This document shows positions 1 through 9,134 of a DNA stretch of 64,000 nucleotides, piece after piece. Position 1 is the stretch's first letter. Every line of letters begins with the position of its first letter. The notes under the pieces were generated by a model. That model did not search any database, was not told the origin of the DNA, and worked only from the letters and a program-made list of their open reading frames with translations. The position numbers were made by a program, and so were the translations under genes. This DNA comes from Synechococcus sp. PROS-9-1 (GTDB lineage: Bacteria; Cyanobacteriota; Cyanobacteriia; PCC-6307; Cyanobiaceae), in NCBI RefSeq assembly GCF_014279775.1, contig NZ_CP047961.1:186001-250000 (forward strand). Reading direction: 5' to 3'.

Positions 1-2
1 CT

Positions 3-1241
3 TTGATTGATGTTGATTACTCCTCTCAAGTTGACTCTTGGCGAGAATTATTTTTTGATAGTGTAAATATACGAATGAGGTCTGATGTTCGGATTGGAAC
101 GGCACTAAGTGGTGGTTTAGATTCAAGTTCAGTACTTGCGGCTATGTCTGCCATTAGTGGTCATTCTGCTTTCCCTAATAATCGTGTCGCTACTGACTGG
201 CAACATGGAATATGTTGTTCATTTCCTGGAAGTTCTTTAGATGAGTCTCATTTTGCAAAGAAAGTTGCACAATCATGCAATGTCAATTTTGATTCTTTGA
301 ACGTTCTCCCCAATGTCTCTGAAGTTGATATCATTGAATCACTTGCCCGTGTCGATGATCCTTATCTCACAATGCCTATTCCTATGCTGGCTACTTATAA
401 GGCAATTAAGTCAAAAGGAATTAGTGTTACCCTCGATGGTCATGGAGCTGACGAACTTTTTAGTGGTTACGGTCATCTAAAGTATGCATTGCAATGTTCT
501 AAAACGTATCGGGAATTTTCTCAAATTATGGAGATTGACCGCTCTACACGTACGGGAATCTTTTCTTACAAGGAGCGCCGGAATATCAGTTGTAGATTAA
601 GGTGTCGGGTTTATTACTTTCTTTATTCTTTAGGTGTACTTCCCCTAGGTCGTTTTCGAATGTTGTTGTCTGGTGTACATTTTAATTCCGATTATGGTGG
701 TCCTTCCTCAAGGCTTTATGAGGCTCGTAAATATTTATATAACCATCCCCGATTTCTTGAACTAGATGCTTTCACTCAAGTTCTGTATGAAATTTTTCAT
801 CTGACTATATTGCCTACTCTTCTTCGTAATTATGATCGCTATTCTATGGCTAATGGTCTTGAGATTAGGATGCCTTTCATGGATTGGCGACTTGTCACTT
901 ACACCTTTTCTTTGCCTTTACAATCTAAACTAGGCGGTACTTTTACGAAAAGAATTTTGAGAGACGCCCTTTCAGGATTTCTCATTGACGAGGTTCGTTT
1001 GCGGAGAGATAAAATTGGTTGGAATGCCCCAGTTCACGAATGGTTTCAGGGCCCCTTGAAGCAGTCACTTGATGAGCGTTTTGCAAATCATTCTTCAAGT
1101 CCTTATCATGAAAAGTTTAGGTATGCATATCTTAACTTCTTGAAATTGCATAACCCAGGTTTTCGTGACGGTCAACAACTTTGGAATTCTGTTCTTCCCC
1201 TTTTGTGGCTTGAGTCTTTAAATTCGTCTTCATGGAATTAA
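3..1241 (+). CDS. Asparagine synthase-like amidotransferase, C-terminal synthetase part (5' truncated by window edge)
   Basis: This is the ATP-pyrophosphatase (synthetase) half of an asparagine synthase B-type protein. The motif SGGLDSSSV near residue 37 is the PP-loop that binds ATP, and DGHGADELFSGY near residue 146 is the second conserved family signature. The N-terminal glutaminase domain with its catalytic Cys would lie left of the window, so the start at base 3 is only where the sequence begins. In polysaccharide clusters such proteins are thought to amidate sugar acids or transfer nitrogen to a glycan precursor, rather than to make free asparagine. That role is inferred from the neighbours (a glycosyltransferase 10 bp downstream, then rfbFGH). 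The codon use is AT-rich, like the rest of the left island. Confidence 0.85.
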   Translation: MIDVDYSSQVDSWRELFFDSVNIRMRSDVRIGTALSGGLDSSSVLAAMSAISGHSAFPNNRVATDWQHGICCSFPGSSLDESHFAKKVAQSCNVNFDSLNVLPNVSEVDIIESLARVDDPYLTMPIPMLATYKAIKSKGISVTLDGHGADELFSGYGHLKYALQCSKTYREFSQIMEIDRSTRTGIFSYKERRNISCRLRCRVYYFLYSLGVLPLGRFRMLLSGVHFNSDYGGPSSRLYEARKYLYNHPRFLELDAFTQVLYEIFHLTILPTLLRNYDRYSMANGLEIRMPFMDWRLVTYTFSLPLQSKLGGTFTKRILRDALSGFLIDEVRLRRDKIGWNAPVHEWFQGPLKQSLDERFANHSSSPYHEKFRYAYLNFLKLHNPGFRDGQQLWNSVLPLLWLESLNSSSWN

Positions 1242-1251
1242 AATTGATTTT

Positions 1252-2232
1252 ATGACTTTACTGACTCCTCCTATCTTACTTCTTGCCTGGCGTCGTCCCC
1301 ATACGCTCCGCCAGGTAATTAACGCTATTCGGCTGGTTTCTCCCAGCCGGCTATACGTAGCCTGTGATGGCCCCAATCCTGATTCTCCTTATGATGTTGA
1401 AAAGGTAGCTGCGACCCGAGCCGTGATCGATTCAGAGATTGATTGGTCTTGTAATGTTGAACGTTTGTACTCTGACGTCAATCTGGGATGCCGTATTGGT
1501 GTTAGCAAAGCTATTACCTGGTTTTTCGACCAGGTTGAGGAAGGCATCATCTTGGAGGACGATTGCGTACCTCATCCCGATTTTTTTACTTACTGCACAG
1601 TCTTGCTTCAGCGTTACCGTCATGATTCACGGGTTTGGTGCATTAGTGGCAATAACTTTCAAGACGGTACATGGAGTGGACATGGGGACTATTTTTTTAG
1701 TCAAATACCAATGTGTTGGGGTTGGGCTACATGGCGGTCGAGATGGGCGACTTATGATTCAGATTTGAATGGATGGCCTGTTGCCCAAGACCTTAACTTA
1801 TTATTTTCGCTCATCCCAGATGCTTCTATGCGTTTGTATTGGTCACAGATTTGGCAAAGATTGTGGTTTGAAGACAAGCCCGATTCATGGGCTTACCGTT
1901 GGGCTTTCACATGCGTTGTAAATCGAGGAATCACTGCTGTACCAAAAGCTAATTTGGTTACAAATGTTGGTTTTGGAGATGACGCAACTCATACTTTTGG
2001 TGTTGCTAGTGTGAGAGAAGTATTTGGTTTGCCGTCGAATATCCTTAAGCATCCTTCTTTTATTGTTTCAAATTCTATCAATGATCTTTCAATCTTTAAC
2101 TATCATTTCAAAGGTAGATGGCGTAGGTTTCCGTTTTCTGTTTTAAGATTTACATTTATTGTAATAAGACGCCTAGTTGGCAGAGTTATTTCTTTCTTGA
2201 CTTCGCGCTTTAGGCCTGTGAAAGTAGGCTAA
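1252..2232 (+). CDS. GT-A fold glycosyltransferase (family 2-like)
   Basis: Probably a nucleotide-sugar-dependent glycosyltransferase acting on the cytoplasmic face. The N-terminus (PPILLLAWRRPHTLRQVI) is the first beta-alpha unit of the GT-A fold, and EDDCVPHPDFF near residue 100 supplies the DxD-like acidic cluster that binds metal and nucleotide. CWGWATWRSRW around residue 155 resembles the WGWATWRRAW box found in HlpA-type/FkbM-neighbour glycosyltransferases. The C-terminus is basic and hydrophobic (about residues 285-325), which fits membrane association. It starts 10 bp after the asparagine synthase-like gene and 35 bp before rfbF, so all three could be co-transcribed. The sugar and acceptor cannot be read from the sequence. 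Confidence 0.75.
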   Translation: MTLLTPPILLLAWRRPHTLRQVINAIRLVSPSRLYVACDGPNPDSPYDVEKVAATRAVIDSEIDWSCNVERLYSDVNLGCRIGVSKAITWFFDQVEEGIILEDDCVPHPDFFTYCTVLLQRYRHDSRVWCISGNNFQDGTWSGHGDYFFSQIPMCWGWATWRSRWATYDSDLNGWPVAQDLNLLFSLIPDASMRLYWSQIWQRLWFEDKPDSWAYRWAFTCVVNRGITAVPKANLVTNVGFGDDATHTFGVASVREVFGLPSNILKHPSFIVSNSINDLSIFNYHFKGRWRRFPFSVLRFTFIVIRRLVGRVISFLTSRFRPVKVG

Positions 2233-2267
2233 TGATATAGGTTCCTCTTTTTTTATTACTCTTTCCT

Positions 2268-3038
2268 ATGAAAGCTGTTATCCTCGCAGGTGGTTTTGGT
2301 ACCCGTATTAGCGAAGAGACCCATCTCAAGCCAAAACCTATGGTCGAAATTGGCGGAAAGCCAATTCTTTGGCATATTCTTAAGATCTTTAGCTCTTACG
2401 ATATTAATGAATTTGTAATCTGTTGCGGTTATAAAGGCTATGTAATCAAGGAATACTTTGCTAACTATTTTCTCCATATGAGCGATGTTACCTTCCATAT
2501 GAAATCCAATTCGATGGAGGTTCACCATAAAAAAGCTGAGCCCTGGGAAGTAACGTTGGTTGATACTGGTGAGTCAACAATGACTGGGGGCCGCCTCAAG
2601 CGTGTGCGCGACTACATCGGAGACTCTACCTTTTGCTTTACTTATGGCGATGGTGTGGCCGATTTAGATATCACCGCATTGGTTGCCCATCACAAAAGTC
2701 ATGGGCGTCTGGCCACAGTGACAGCTGTGCAGCCTCCAGGCCGTTACGGGGCTTTACAGTTTGGTACGGCTGGTGTCGTGAAGGGATTTCAAGAGAAACC
2801 CCAGGGCGATGGTGGTTGGATTAATGGTGGCTTTTTTGTCTTAGAGCCAGAAGTGATCAATACGATCGATGGTGACGCAACTCTCTGGGAACAGGAGCCC
2901 CTGAAAACACTTGCCAGCGAAGGTCAGCTCATCGCTTACCACCACACTGGCTTTTGGCAGCCGATGGATACTTTGCGTGACCGCCAGCAGTTGGAGGATC
3001 TTTGGAAGAAGGGCCGCGCACCTTGGAAGGTTTGGTGA
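2268..3038 (+). CDS. rfbF: Glucose-1-phosphate cytidylyltransferase
   Basis: Makes CDP-glucose from CTP and glucose 1-phosphate, the first step to CDP-linked 3,6-dideoxyhexoses. The N-terminal nucleotidyltransferase signature is complete: [19 protein letters not shown] (residues 6-24) with the activating Arg and Lys, followed by [22 protein letters not shown] near residue 126 holds the metal-binding Asp, and [18 protein letters not shown] near 180-197 is typical of RfbF. The length (256 aa) matches the family. It is separated by only 3 bp from rfbG, and base composition rises in GC through this gene compared with the upstream transferase. The function is confident because the next two enzymes of the pathway follow directly. 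Confidence 0.95.
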   Translation: MKAVILAGGFGTRISEETHLKPKPMVEIGGKPILWHILKIFSSYDINEFVICCGYKGYVIKEYFANYFLHMSDVTFHMKSNSMEVHHKKAEPWEVTLVDTGESTMTGGRLKRVRDYIGDSTFCFTYGDGVADLDITALVAHHKSHGRLATVTAVQPPGRYGALQFGTAGVVKGFQEKPQGDGGWINGGFFVLEPEVINTIDGDATLWEQEPLKTLASEGQLIAYHHTGFWQPMDTLRDRQQLEDLWKKGRAPWKVW

Positions 3039-3041
3039 TCT

Positions 3042-4154
3042 ATGGGGATCGATTCTACTTTTTGGAATGGCCGACGCGTTTTGCTCACCGGGCATACGGG
3101 TTTTAAAGGTAGCTGGTTAGCACTTTGGCTTTGCCAATTAGGGGCTGAGGTTCATGGGTTAGGCCTACAGCCTGATACAAATCCATCTCTTTTTGGTCAG
3201 TTGGATCTTGCTAAGCAGCTCTCCGGGCATCATCTCCTCGATATCAGGGATGCAGCTGCTCTTGCTTCCTTGGTTGCCTCCTGCCAACCTGAGGTGGTGC
3301 TTCATCTTGCTGCTCAGCCGTTGGTTCGGCGCAGCTACCGCGACCCACTGGGCACCTGGGCTACAAATGTTCAAGGAAGTTTGCATCTGCTAGAGGCCCT
3401 CAAGCCCCTGCAGCACCACTGTGCTGTGGTGATGGTGACGACGGACAAGGTTTATGAGAATCAGGAATGGGACTACGGCTACCGCGAAGAGGACAGACTC
3501 GGGGGCCACGATCCTTACAGCGCCAGCAAGGCCGCCGCAGAGTTGTCGATTGCTAGCTGGCGCTCTAGTTTCTGTGGTCAAGCCCCGCACCAAACGCCAC
3601 ATCTCAGCATTGCCACTGCTCGTGCTGGCAATGTGATTGGAGGCGGTGACTGGGCAGACGACCGGATCATTCCTGACGCCATGCGCTCCTTGGGGGTATA
3701 TGAGGCGATTTCAGTGCGCCGGCCAGAGGCCACCAGGCCTTGGCAGCATGTGCTTGAGCCACTGGGTGGCTATCTCCTCTTGGCTGAGAAGCTTTCTGCG
3801 GGTGCGGATGTTTTTTCCAGCTCTTTCAACTTCGGCCCGGCTTTGGAGGCTAACCGCAGTGTGCGTGAATTGGTGGAGACTGCAATCTGCTATTGGCCTG
3901 GAATCTGGAGGGATTGTTCCGACTCCTTCGCTCCCCATGAAGCAGGTCGCTTACACCTTCAGATTGATAAAGCCCATCACCTTCTTGGGTGGAGTCCTCG
4001 GTGGGCTTTTGAAACAACCGTGAATCGCACAGTGTCTTGGTATCGGGCCGTCCACGAAGGATCTAATCCTCTCGAGTGCTGCTTGGATGACCTTCAGGCA
4101 TACGAGATGACCAACACCAAAACACAACCTCGAGCTCCAACACGACCACAATAA
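3042..4154 (+). CDS. rfbG: CDP-glucose 4,6-dehydratase
   Basis: Extended SDR enzyme converting CDP-glucose to CDP-4-keto-6-deoxyglucose using tightly bound NAD+. The Rossmann glycine motif is TGHTGFKGSW (about residues 16-25). TTDKVYEN (near 131) and the catalytic YSASKAAAE (Tyr-x-x-x-Lys, near 158) are present, and RAGNVIGGGDWADDR near 190 is a strong signature of the CDP-glucose/GDP-mannose dehydratase group. The length of 370 aa is normal for RfbG (about 360). It lies 3 bp after rfbF and 4 bp before rfbH, which indicates a single transcription and translation unit. Its GC content is clearly higher than that of the glycosyltransferase genes further left. Confidence 0.95.
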   Translation: MGIDSTFWNGRRVLLTGHTGFKGSWLALWLCQLGAEVHGLGLQPDTNPSLFGQLDLAKQLSGHHLLDIRDAAALASLVASCQPEVVLHLAAQPLVRRSYRDPLGTWATNVQGSLHLLEALKPLQHHCAVVMVTTDKVYENQEWDYGYREEDRLGGHDPYSASKAAAELSIASWRSSFCGQAPHQTPHLSIATARAGNVIGGGDWADDRIIPDAMRSLGVYEAISVRRPEATRPWQHVLEPLGGYLLLAEKLSAGADVFSSSFNFGPALEANRSVRELVETAICYWPGIWRDCSDSFAPHEAGRLHLQIDKAHHLLGWSPRWAFETTVNRTVSWYRAVHEGSNPLECCLDDLQAYEMTNTKTQPRAPTRPQ

Positions 4155-4158
4155 TTAA

Positions 4159-5649
4159 ATGAACGAAGTCTCATCACTCCGGGAGCAAATCCTCAGACTG
4201 ACACGTGAATATTCACGCCATGTGCATTCCGGATTTCGACCTGCTTCAGATCCCGAACGCAAGCCCTGGCAGGAAGGTTCCACCATCCCATATGCCGGCC
4301 GTGTTTTCACAGAGGATGAGGTTGAGGCAGCTGTAGCGAGCACCCTTGATTTCTGGCTCACGTTGGGACAGGAGGGTGAAGCTTTTCAGCGGGAACTGGC
4401 AGCGTTTATGGGTGTGCGCCATAGCTTGCTGGTGAACTCAGGCTCCAGCGCCAATCTCATCGCGATTTCTGCTCTTACTTCTTCCAAGTTGCCGGAGGGT
4501 CGGCGGATTCATCATGGTGATGAGGTGATTACGGTTGCGGCAGGTTTCCCCACCACTGTCGCGCCGATTATTCAAGTTGGCGCGGTGCCTGTATTCATCG
4601 ATGCTGACCCGATTACGGGTAATGCTCGATGTGATCAGCTCGAAAATGCTTACCAGGCTGGCAAAACCAAGGCTGTGATGATGGCCCACGCTTTGGGGAA
4701 TCCTTTCGACCTTGCGGCCACCTTGGCGTTCTGTCGCAAGTACAACTTGTGGTTGGTAGAAGACAATTGCGATGCCCTGGGGTGCACTTATTCCATGCCG
4801 CGCCAACTTGCAGAAAGTCTTGGTGTTAGCGAGAACAGTCCAGGTTTGGATGAAGGCCCTGACCGAGTGGTGCGCTGGACGGGCACTTGGGGTGACATAA
4901 GCACCCAAAGCTTTTATCCCCCGCACCACCTCACCATGGGGGAGGGAGGTGCAGTGAACATCGTGTGCGATACAAAGTTCAAGGTGATTTCCGAAAGTTT
5001 TCGCGACTGGGGCCGAGATTGTTGGTGTCCGAGCGGTATCGACAACACTTGCAACAAGCGCTTCGGTTGGCAACTTGGTGAACTGCCAGAGGGGTATGAC
5101 CACAAGTACACCTATAGCCATTTGGGCTACAACCTAAAACCGCTTGATCCCCAGGCCGCGATTGGGCGGGTTCAGCTGAAGCGGCTGCCGGAGTTCATCG
5201 AGGCCCGCAAGCAGAACTGGATTACCTTACGCCGGGGGTTAGCTGCCCAAGAAGACATGCTCGAGTTCGCCCTTCCTACCCATGCAACGGCATGGGATCC
5301 CGAGCAGGGCTTTCGTTGGGATGAATCAGGATGCCGCACGGATTGCAGCTGGTTCGGTTTCAAGATTGCAGTCAAACCTGAAGCAACCTTCACCCGTACC
5401 GACCTGGCCCAAGAGCTGGATAGAAATCAAATTGGTAACCGTATGCTCTTCGGCGGCAATCTTGTTCGTCAGCCAGCCTTCATGCAACTTAGACAAGATC
5501 GCCCTGAGGCTTTAAGGGTTGTGGGAAGACTTTCTGATTCCGATCAAATCATGAACACCACTCTGTTTTTGGGAACTTATCCAGGACTTACTGTTGAGAT
5601 GCTTGATGCAGAAATTGATGTGATCAATCGATTCTGTACTGCACGATGA
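4159..5649 (+). CDS. rfbH: CDP-4-keto-6-deoxyglucose 3-dehydrase (E1)
   Basis: PLP- and iron-sulfur-dependent enzyme of the DegT/DnrJ aminotransferase fold that removes the C3 hydroxyl of CDP-4-keto-6-deoxyglucose. The usual PLP-binding Lys is replaced by His in SFYPPHHLTMGEGG (about residues 250-263), the hallmark of E1 dehydrases. Cysteines in WGRDCWCPSG and DNTCNKRFGW just downstream fit the [2Fe-2S] ligands. The glycine-rich NSGSSANLIA near residue 95 contacts the PLP phosphate. At 496 aa it is longer than the usual roughly 437 aa. It ends in an ATGA overlap with the next gene. An E3 reductase partner (RfbI/AscD) is not in the window and must be encoded elsewhere. Confidence 0.94.
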   Translation: MNEVSSLREQILRLTREYSRHVHSGFRPASDPERKPWQEGSTIPYAGRVFTEDEVEAAVASTLDFWLTLGQEGEAFQRELAAFMGVRHSLLVNSGSSANLIAISALTSSKLPEGRRIHHGDEVITVAAGFPTTVAPIIQVGAVPVFIDADPITGNARCDQLENAYQAGKTKAVMMAHALGNPFDLAATLAFCRKYNLWLVEDNCDALGCTYSMPRQLAESLGVSENSPGLDEGPDRVVRWTGTWGDISTQSFYPPHHLTMGEGGAVNIVCDTKFKVISESFRDWGRDCWCPSGIDNTCNKRFGWQLGELPEGYDHKYTYSHLGYNLKPLDPQAAIGRVQLKRLPEFIEARKQNWITLRRGLAAQEDMLEFALPTHATAWDPEQGFRWDESGCRTDCSWFGFKIAVKPEATFTRTDLAQELDRNQIGNRMLFGGNLVRQPAFMQLRQDRPEALRVVGRLSDSDQIMNTTLFLGTYPGLTVEMLDAEIDVINRFCTAR

Positions 5650-6497
5650 ACATTTGCCTCACTGGTGGCACTGGTTTTATTGGCTCTCACTTTCTCAAGC
5701 AGGCCCTTGCAGCTGGTCATTCTGTTCGGGCAATCAGGCGCAGTTCTGATAGCCAACCTCGAATTAAGATTTATCAGCAACCTGATTGGTTTAATTGTCA
5801 GCTCGATCAGGTGAAAGCTAATGAATTGCAGGGCTGCGATGTTTTGGTACATTTTGCGGCTCATTCAGTTCAATATCCCTTTGATAGCCTCACCAATTGC
5901 TTGCGTTGGAATTTGATCGCAGCTTTAGAACTTTTCGAGCAGGCACGTAGAGCAGGTATCCGCCGCTTTGTGGTTGCCGGTAGCTGCTTTGAATACGGTC
6001 GTAGTGGTGAACGCTACAAAGAGATTCCCATTGATGCACCACTCGAACCCATAAACAGTTATGCAGCATCGAAAGCTGCTGCATCCATTGCCTTATGTCA
6101 GTGGGCTGAGGAATATCAGCTGGGTTTAAACCTTCTGCGTGTTTTTCATGTTTATGGTGAAGGTGAAGCTGAAACACGTTTTTGGCCTTCACTAAGGCGG
6201 GCAGCATTGGCAGGTAGCGATTTTCCGATGACGGCAGGTGAGCAAATTCGTGATTTTATCAAAGTAGAGAAAGTTGCACACGCATTCTTGAAAAAAGCAG
6301 AAAATATGTCAAACAATGATGGTGTAAATGTTTACAATCTTGGTTCTGGGAAACCACGCAGTCTTCTGTCTTTCGCACAGGGCTACTGGGCAGGTTGGAA
6401 TGCAAAAGGCTCTCTGATTGAGGGAGCTGTCCCCTACAGAGAGAGTGAGTGTATGAGATATGCTCCTGGAGAAAAGCTGATTAATGTCAATAAATAG
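5646..6497 (+). CDS. NAD(P)-dependent SDR epimerase/reductase, likely final CDP-3,6-dideoxyhexose synthase
   Basis: Extended short-chain dehydrogenase with TGGTGFIGSHF (residues 6-16) as the cofactor site, HFAAHS near 72, the catalytic SYAASKAAA (Tyr-x-x-x-Lys near 140) and VFHVYGEGE near 170. Translation is coupled to rfbH through an ATGA overlap, so it most likely performs the last step: reduction of the 4-keto group to a CDP-abequose, CDP-paratose or related sugar, as RfbJ and RfbS do. Which stereochemistry results cannot be told by eye. At 283 aa it is close to the roughly 290-300 aa of CDP-abequose synthase. Alternatively it could be a C5 or C2 epimerase. Base composition falls again towards its 3' end. 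Confidence 0.8.
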   Translation: MNICLTGGTGFIGSHFLKQALAAGHSVRAIRRSSDSQPRIKIYQQPDWFNCQLDQVKANELQGCDVLVHFAAHSVQYPFDSLTNCLRWNLIAALELFEQARRAGIRRFVVAGSCFEYGRSGERYKEIPIDAPLEPINSYAASKAAASIALCQWAEEYQLGLNLLRVFHVYGEGEAETRFWPSLRRAALAGSDFPMTAGEQIRDFIKVEKVAHAFLKKAENMSNNDGVNVYNLGSGKPRSLLSFAQGYWAGWNAKGSLIEGAVPYRESECMRYAPGEKLINVNK

Positions 6498-6538
6498 CAT
6501 CTAATTCTATTAATTGTTAAATTCTTTTTATTATTTGC

Positions 6539-7609
6539 ATGAGGAAGTATTTAATTTCTGGTATCGGGCCTGGCTCTTCAGGGGTTGGTAGATTAATGAA
6601 TAAGCTGGTACCTGAGTATCAAAGCAAAGGATATGATGTAATTACGCGTAGAAATGCACAGTCTATTTCTCGTTTAATTTATCGCAAAAGATATCTTTCG
6701 GTTGGTATCGAGATCTTTGCTAGAGTTTTCGGTAAAATAGTGTTTATTGTTAAGTGTCTCGGAGTATTTGATGGTGAAATTGTTTTTTTGCATCCTCAAA
6801 CGGCTGGTTATTTGTTGCTGTTCTGGCTAACTCTTTTTAATAGGGTTTGCGTCTATGTTATGGATAATTCATTTTTTTGCATCCGTTCATACAATGTGCA
6901 TCCTCTGACGCGTAACGAATGCCTTGAGTGCTTGGGACATATTAGGCCTCATTATCTTTGTGCTCCAGCACCTGAGTGGATGCCAAAATTTGTCAATACT
7001 TTGTATCTTTCTTTGTTTCAAGTATTATCCTTAAGGTTAAAATTTCTTGCTCAAAATACGCTGCAATCAGAGTTGCTGCGTCTTCATTTTGGTCGAAAAG
7101 TAAATGTATCCGTCATCGGAATGAATGCTGAAAATAATGTTCAGCAAATTGAATTTCCTGATAGCGGCAGGTCTTATATTTGCAATACTTTTTGTTATGA
7201 TATTGTTTTTCATGGAGCAAGTAATGCTGCGAAAGGTCTCTTTTTTGTTCTTGAAATTGCAGATCTCCTTCCTGAACTGAGTTTCCTTATTCCAGATAGC
7301 CTTTCAAATGTTGTGGGCATTACTAAGAATTCCCCTCCCAGTAATGTTTCTTGTGTGGAGATGACTTGGGAGACAGGGCTAAAAGAGGCAGTTGTCTCGG
7401 CTCATATGGTGATTAATCCAAGTATGTGGTCTGCCCCCATTGAGGGCGCGCTAATTAAAAGTGCGAAATTCAATAGTAACGTCGCAACTGTGAAAAGTCA
7501 GTACTCTTATGAGGCCGAGATTAAATGTATTCGTAATCACTTGAGATTATCTTCCGATCCTCGGACCGCTTCGAAAGTATTGCGAGAATTTTTTGAAGAC
7601 TCTCGGTAA
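6539..7609 (+). CDS. Putative GT-B (GT4-like) glycosyltransferase
   Basis: Weakly conserved but recognisable GT-B protein. The N-terminus (LISGIGPGSSGVGRLMNKL) resembles the acceptor domain with its glycine-rich loop, and VFHGASNAAKGLFFVLEIA near residue 224 looks like the opening strand and helix of the donor domain. INPSMWSAPIEGALIKSA near residue 300 occupies the position of the EX7E segment but does not preserve it cleanly. There are several Cys residues in the middle (RNECLECLGH). It follows the CDP-dideoxyhexose cassette and may transfer that sugar, which is inference. The gene is AT-rich and begins 41 bp after the SDR gene. Confidence 0.6.
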   Translation: MRKYLISGIGPGSSGVGRLMNKLVPEYQSKGYDVITRRNAQSISRLIYRKRYLSVGIEIFARVFGKIVFIVKCLGVFDGEIVFLHPQTAGYLLLFWLTLFNRVCVYVMDNSFFCIRSYNVHPLTRNECLECLGHIRPHYLCAPAPEWMPKFVNTLYLSLFQVLSLRLKFLAQNTLQSELLRLHFGRKVNVSVIGMNAENNVQQIEFPDSGRSYICNTFCYDIVFHGASNAAKGLFFVLEIADLLPELSFLIPDSLSNVVGITKNSPPSNVSCVEMTWETGLKEAVVSAHMVINPSMWSAPIEGALIKSAKFNSNVATVKSQYSYEAEIKCIRNHLRLSSDPRTASKVLREFFEDSR

Positions 7610-8042
7610 AACTAATAATTCTGTGATTCCGTACTTAGCAGAACTTATGTTTCTTTAGAGGTTGATAGCATTGGGTTTTTTGGTTTAACTAATTCACGAT
7701 TTTAGATATAATTATGAATTGTTGCCGATTTCTTATGGCAATGGCTACAGCTTGGTCTTTTGACCTTCCCTGTCAGATAGTGTTGATCTGAACGTAACTC
7801 TTGTTATTTTAAAAGGGAACTTTGGCGGCGAGGCGAGTGTTGCATGGCACATGCCCCGGCCAGCGTCATATTAATTGGTTTTATGCCAGCACTCTAATGA
7901 CAAAATCAATTGAATCTAAACTTCGACGATAACGTATGAGCTTAAACTACATTTGCAGGTCCTAGGCTGATAGCTAAATCTTTTAACAGGAAGATAGTCG
8001 CCGTCAATTTTATTTAATCAATGTACAATGACTTGCATCTTT
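7610..8042. other. Non-coding stretch, 433 bp, no confident gene
   Basis: All frames are closed by many stops. One plus-strand frame around 7822-7870 reads GNFGGEASVAWHMPRPASY before a stop, which looks protein-like and could be the tail of a decayed gene, but I cannot name the family. No convincing terminator or promoter is visible. Confidence 0.4.
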
Positions 8043-8780
8043 CTAAAGGCCATCCGGACAGAAGTAATTTGAGGGTCTTAAGGATATGAATTTTTTGAGC
8101 ATCCTCAGATATGGAGCAAATACAGATTTGTAATGTCTTCCATTGTGGTGGCATTGGTGGAAAATGTCTTGATTAATAAATGATCTAAATAAAGTTATTT
8201 CCATCGAAAGGCGATCTTTTGAATCCCCGGGTATTGCTGCGTGATTGATCTTATCGTTCTTAAATAAAACCGCTGCCCCGGCTGGCAAATCTGTTATGAC
8301 TTTATTCTCTAGCTGGAATGCGCCTGTTGATGCAGATAGGGGGGTTAGATATAGCATTACCTTTAAGTGCCCACGATAAAAGCCGTCTAAATGCAAAGTA
8401 TTGGGTCCAAATGCTTCTGATTTTGGGCGGGTTGACCAAGCTCTGATATTTACAAAGCAAAATGGCGATCGCAAATTATTCGAAAACAAATTGCGAAGTT
8501 CGCCTTGAAGGTCTAAGGCTAATTTACTCGAGCCATCAAAAAACCAATATTTCAACTGATCATCTAATTTTATTTCAACCTCTTCTGGCAGTTTGTTTGT
8601 GAGCACCCACCTAGAGGAATTATATCCTGGCGAGAGAAATTTAATGCTGGCATTATTCGTAAAATATTTGTTCAATTCATTCACTAGCTTTGGACTTATA
8701 TGACGAATCTTGTAATCATCGGCGTTTCCAAATAAAAAACCAATAATAGCTTCATGAATTGCGAAAAGAATTTTCTGCAT
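8043..8780 (-). CDS. PhyH-like 2-oxoglutarate/Fe(II) oxygenase
   Basis: Probable non-heme iron oxygenase. The facial triad is visible as HLDGFYRGHLKVMLYL (the HxD pair near residues 127-129) and INHAAIPGDSKDRLSMEIT (distal His near 180 and the 2-oxoglutarate-binding Arg about 10 residues later). The spacing between the pairs (about 50 residues) fits phytanoyl-CoA dioxygenase-like proteins. The gene stands alone on the minus strand, with about 430 bp before it and a decayed IS element behind its start. Its AT-rich composition matches the island. A role in modifying a lipid or glycan precursor is possible but is not shown. The substrate is unknown. Confidence 0.7.
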   Translation of the reverse strand: MQKILFAIHEAIIGFLFGNADDYKIRHISPKLVNELNKYFTNNASIKFLSPGYNSSRWVLTNKLPEEVEIKLDDQLKYWFFDGSSKLALDLQGELRNLFSNNLRSPFCFVNIRAWSTRPKSEAFGPNTLHLDGFYRGHLKVMLYLTPLSASTGAFQLENKVITDLPAGAAVLFKNDKINHAAIPGDSKDRLSMEITLFRSFINQDIFHQCHHNGRHYKSVFAPYLRMLKKFISLRPSNYFCPDGL

Positions 8781-9073
8781 AATAGGCTAAAAGAATAAAT
8801 TTTTGATATCCAGTTTACACTCTGATTCCTGAATTGCCTGAGACTGGTAAACAGTTTTGTTACTTACACGAGGCGGATCAATCACCTGCTAAATGGAGGC
8901 TTCACCGCTCTCTTAGCGCGGCTTCAGGCTCATCAGCACCCGTAGGTCGTCACCGGACATGTGGTGATCCATGCATCAAAGGCCTGGCAACACACGAGTT
9001 ATCTAATCTCGTTTGCCTGTAAGAACAATGCAGGCAGACTAATCCCCCGAACACTGAGGCGGACTGGTTTTTC
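8781..9073. other. Intergenic stretch between oxygenase gene and IS element
   Basis: About 290 bp. The composition switches abruptly from AT-rich to GC-rich near 8830. A short open frame exists but has no recognisable protein content. It may be relic sequence brought in with, or next to, the insertion sequence. Confidence 0.4.
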
Positions 9074-9134
9074 TGGACAGGCCCCATCGTTAACCTCTGA
9101 GGCGGGGTACCGCCCCTGATCGGGGCTCCCACCC

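Noticed and set aside
4438-5121. 227-codon minus-strand frame
   Set aside because: Antisense to rfbH with no recognisable content.
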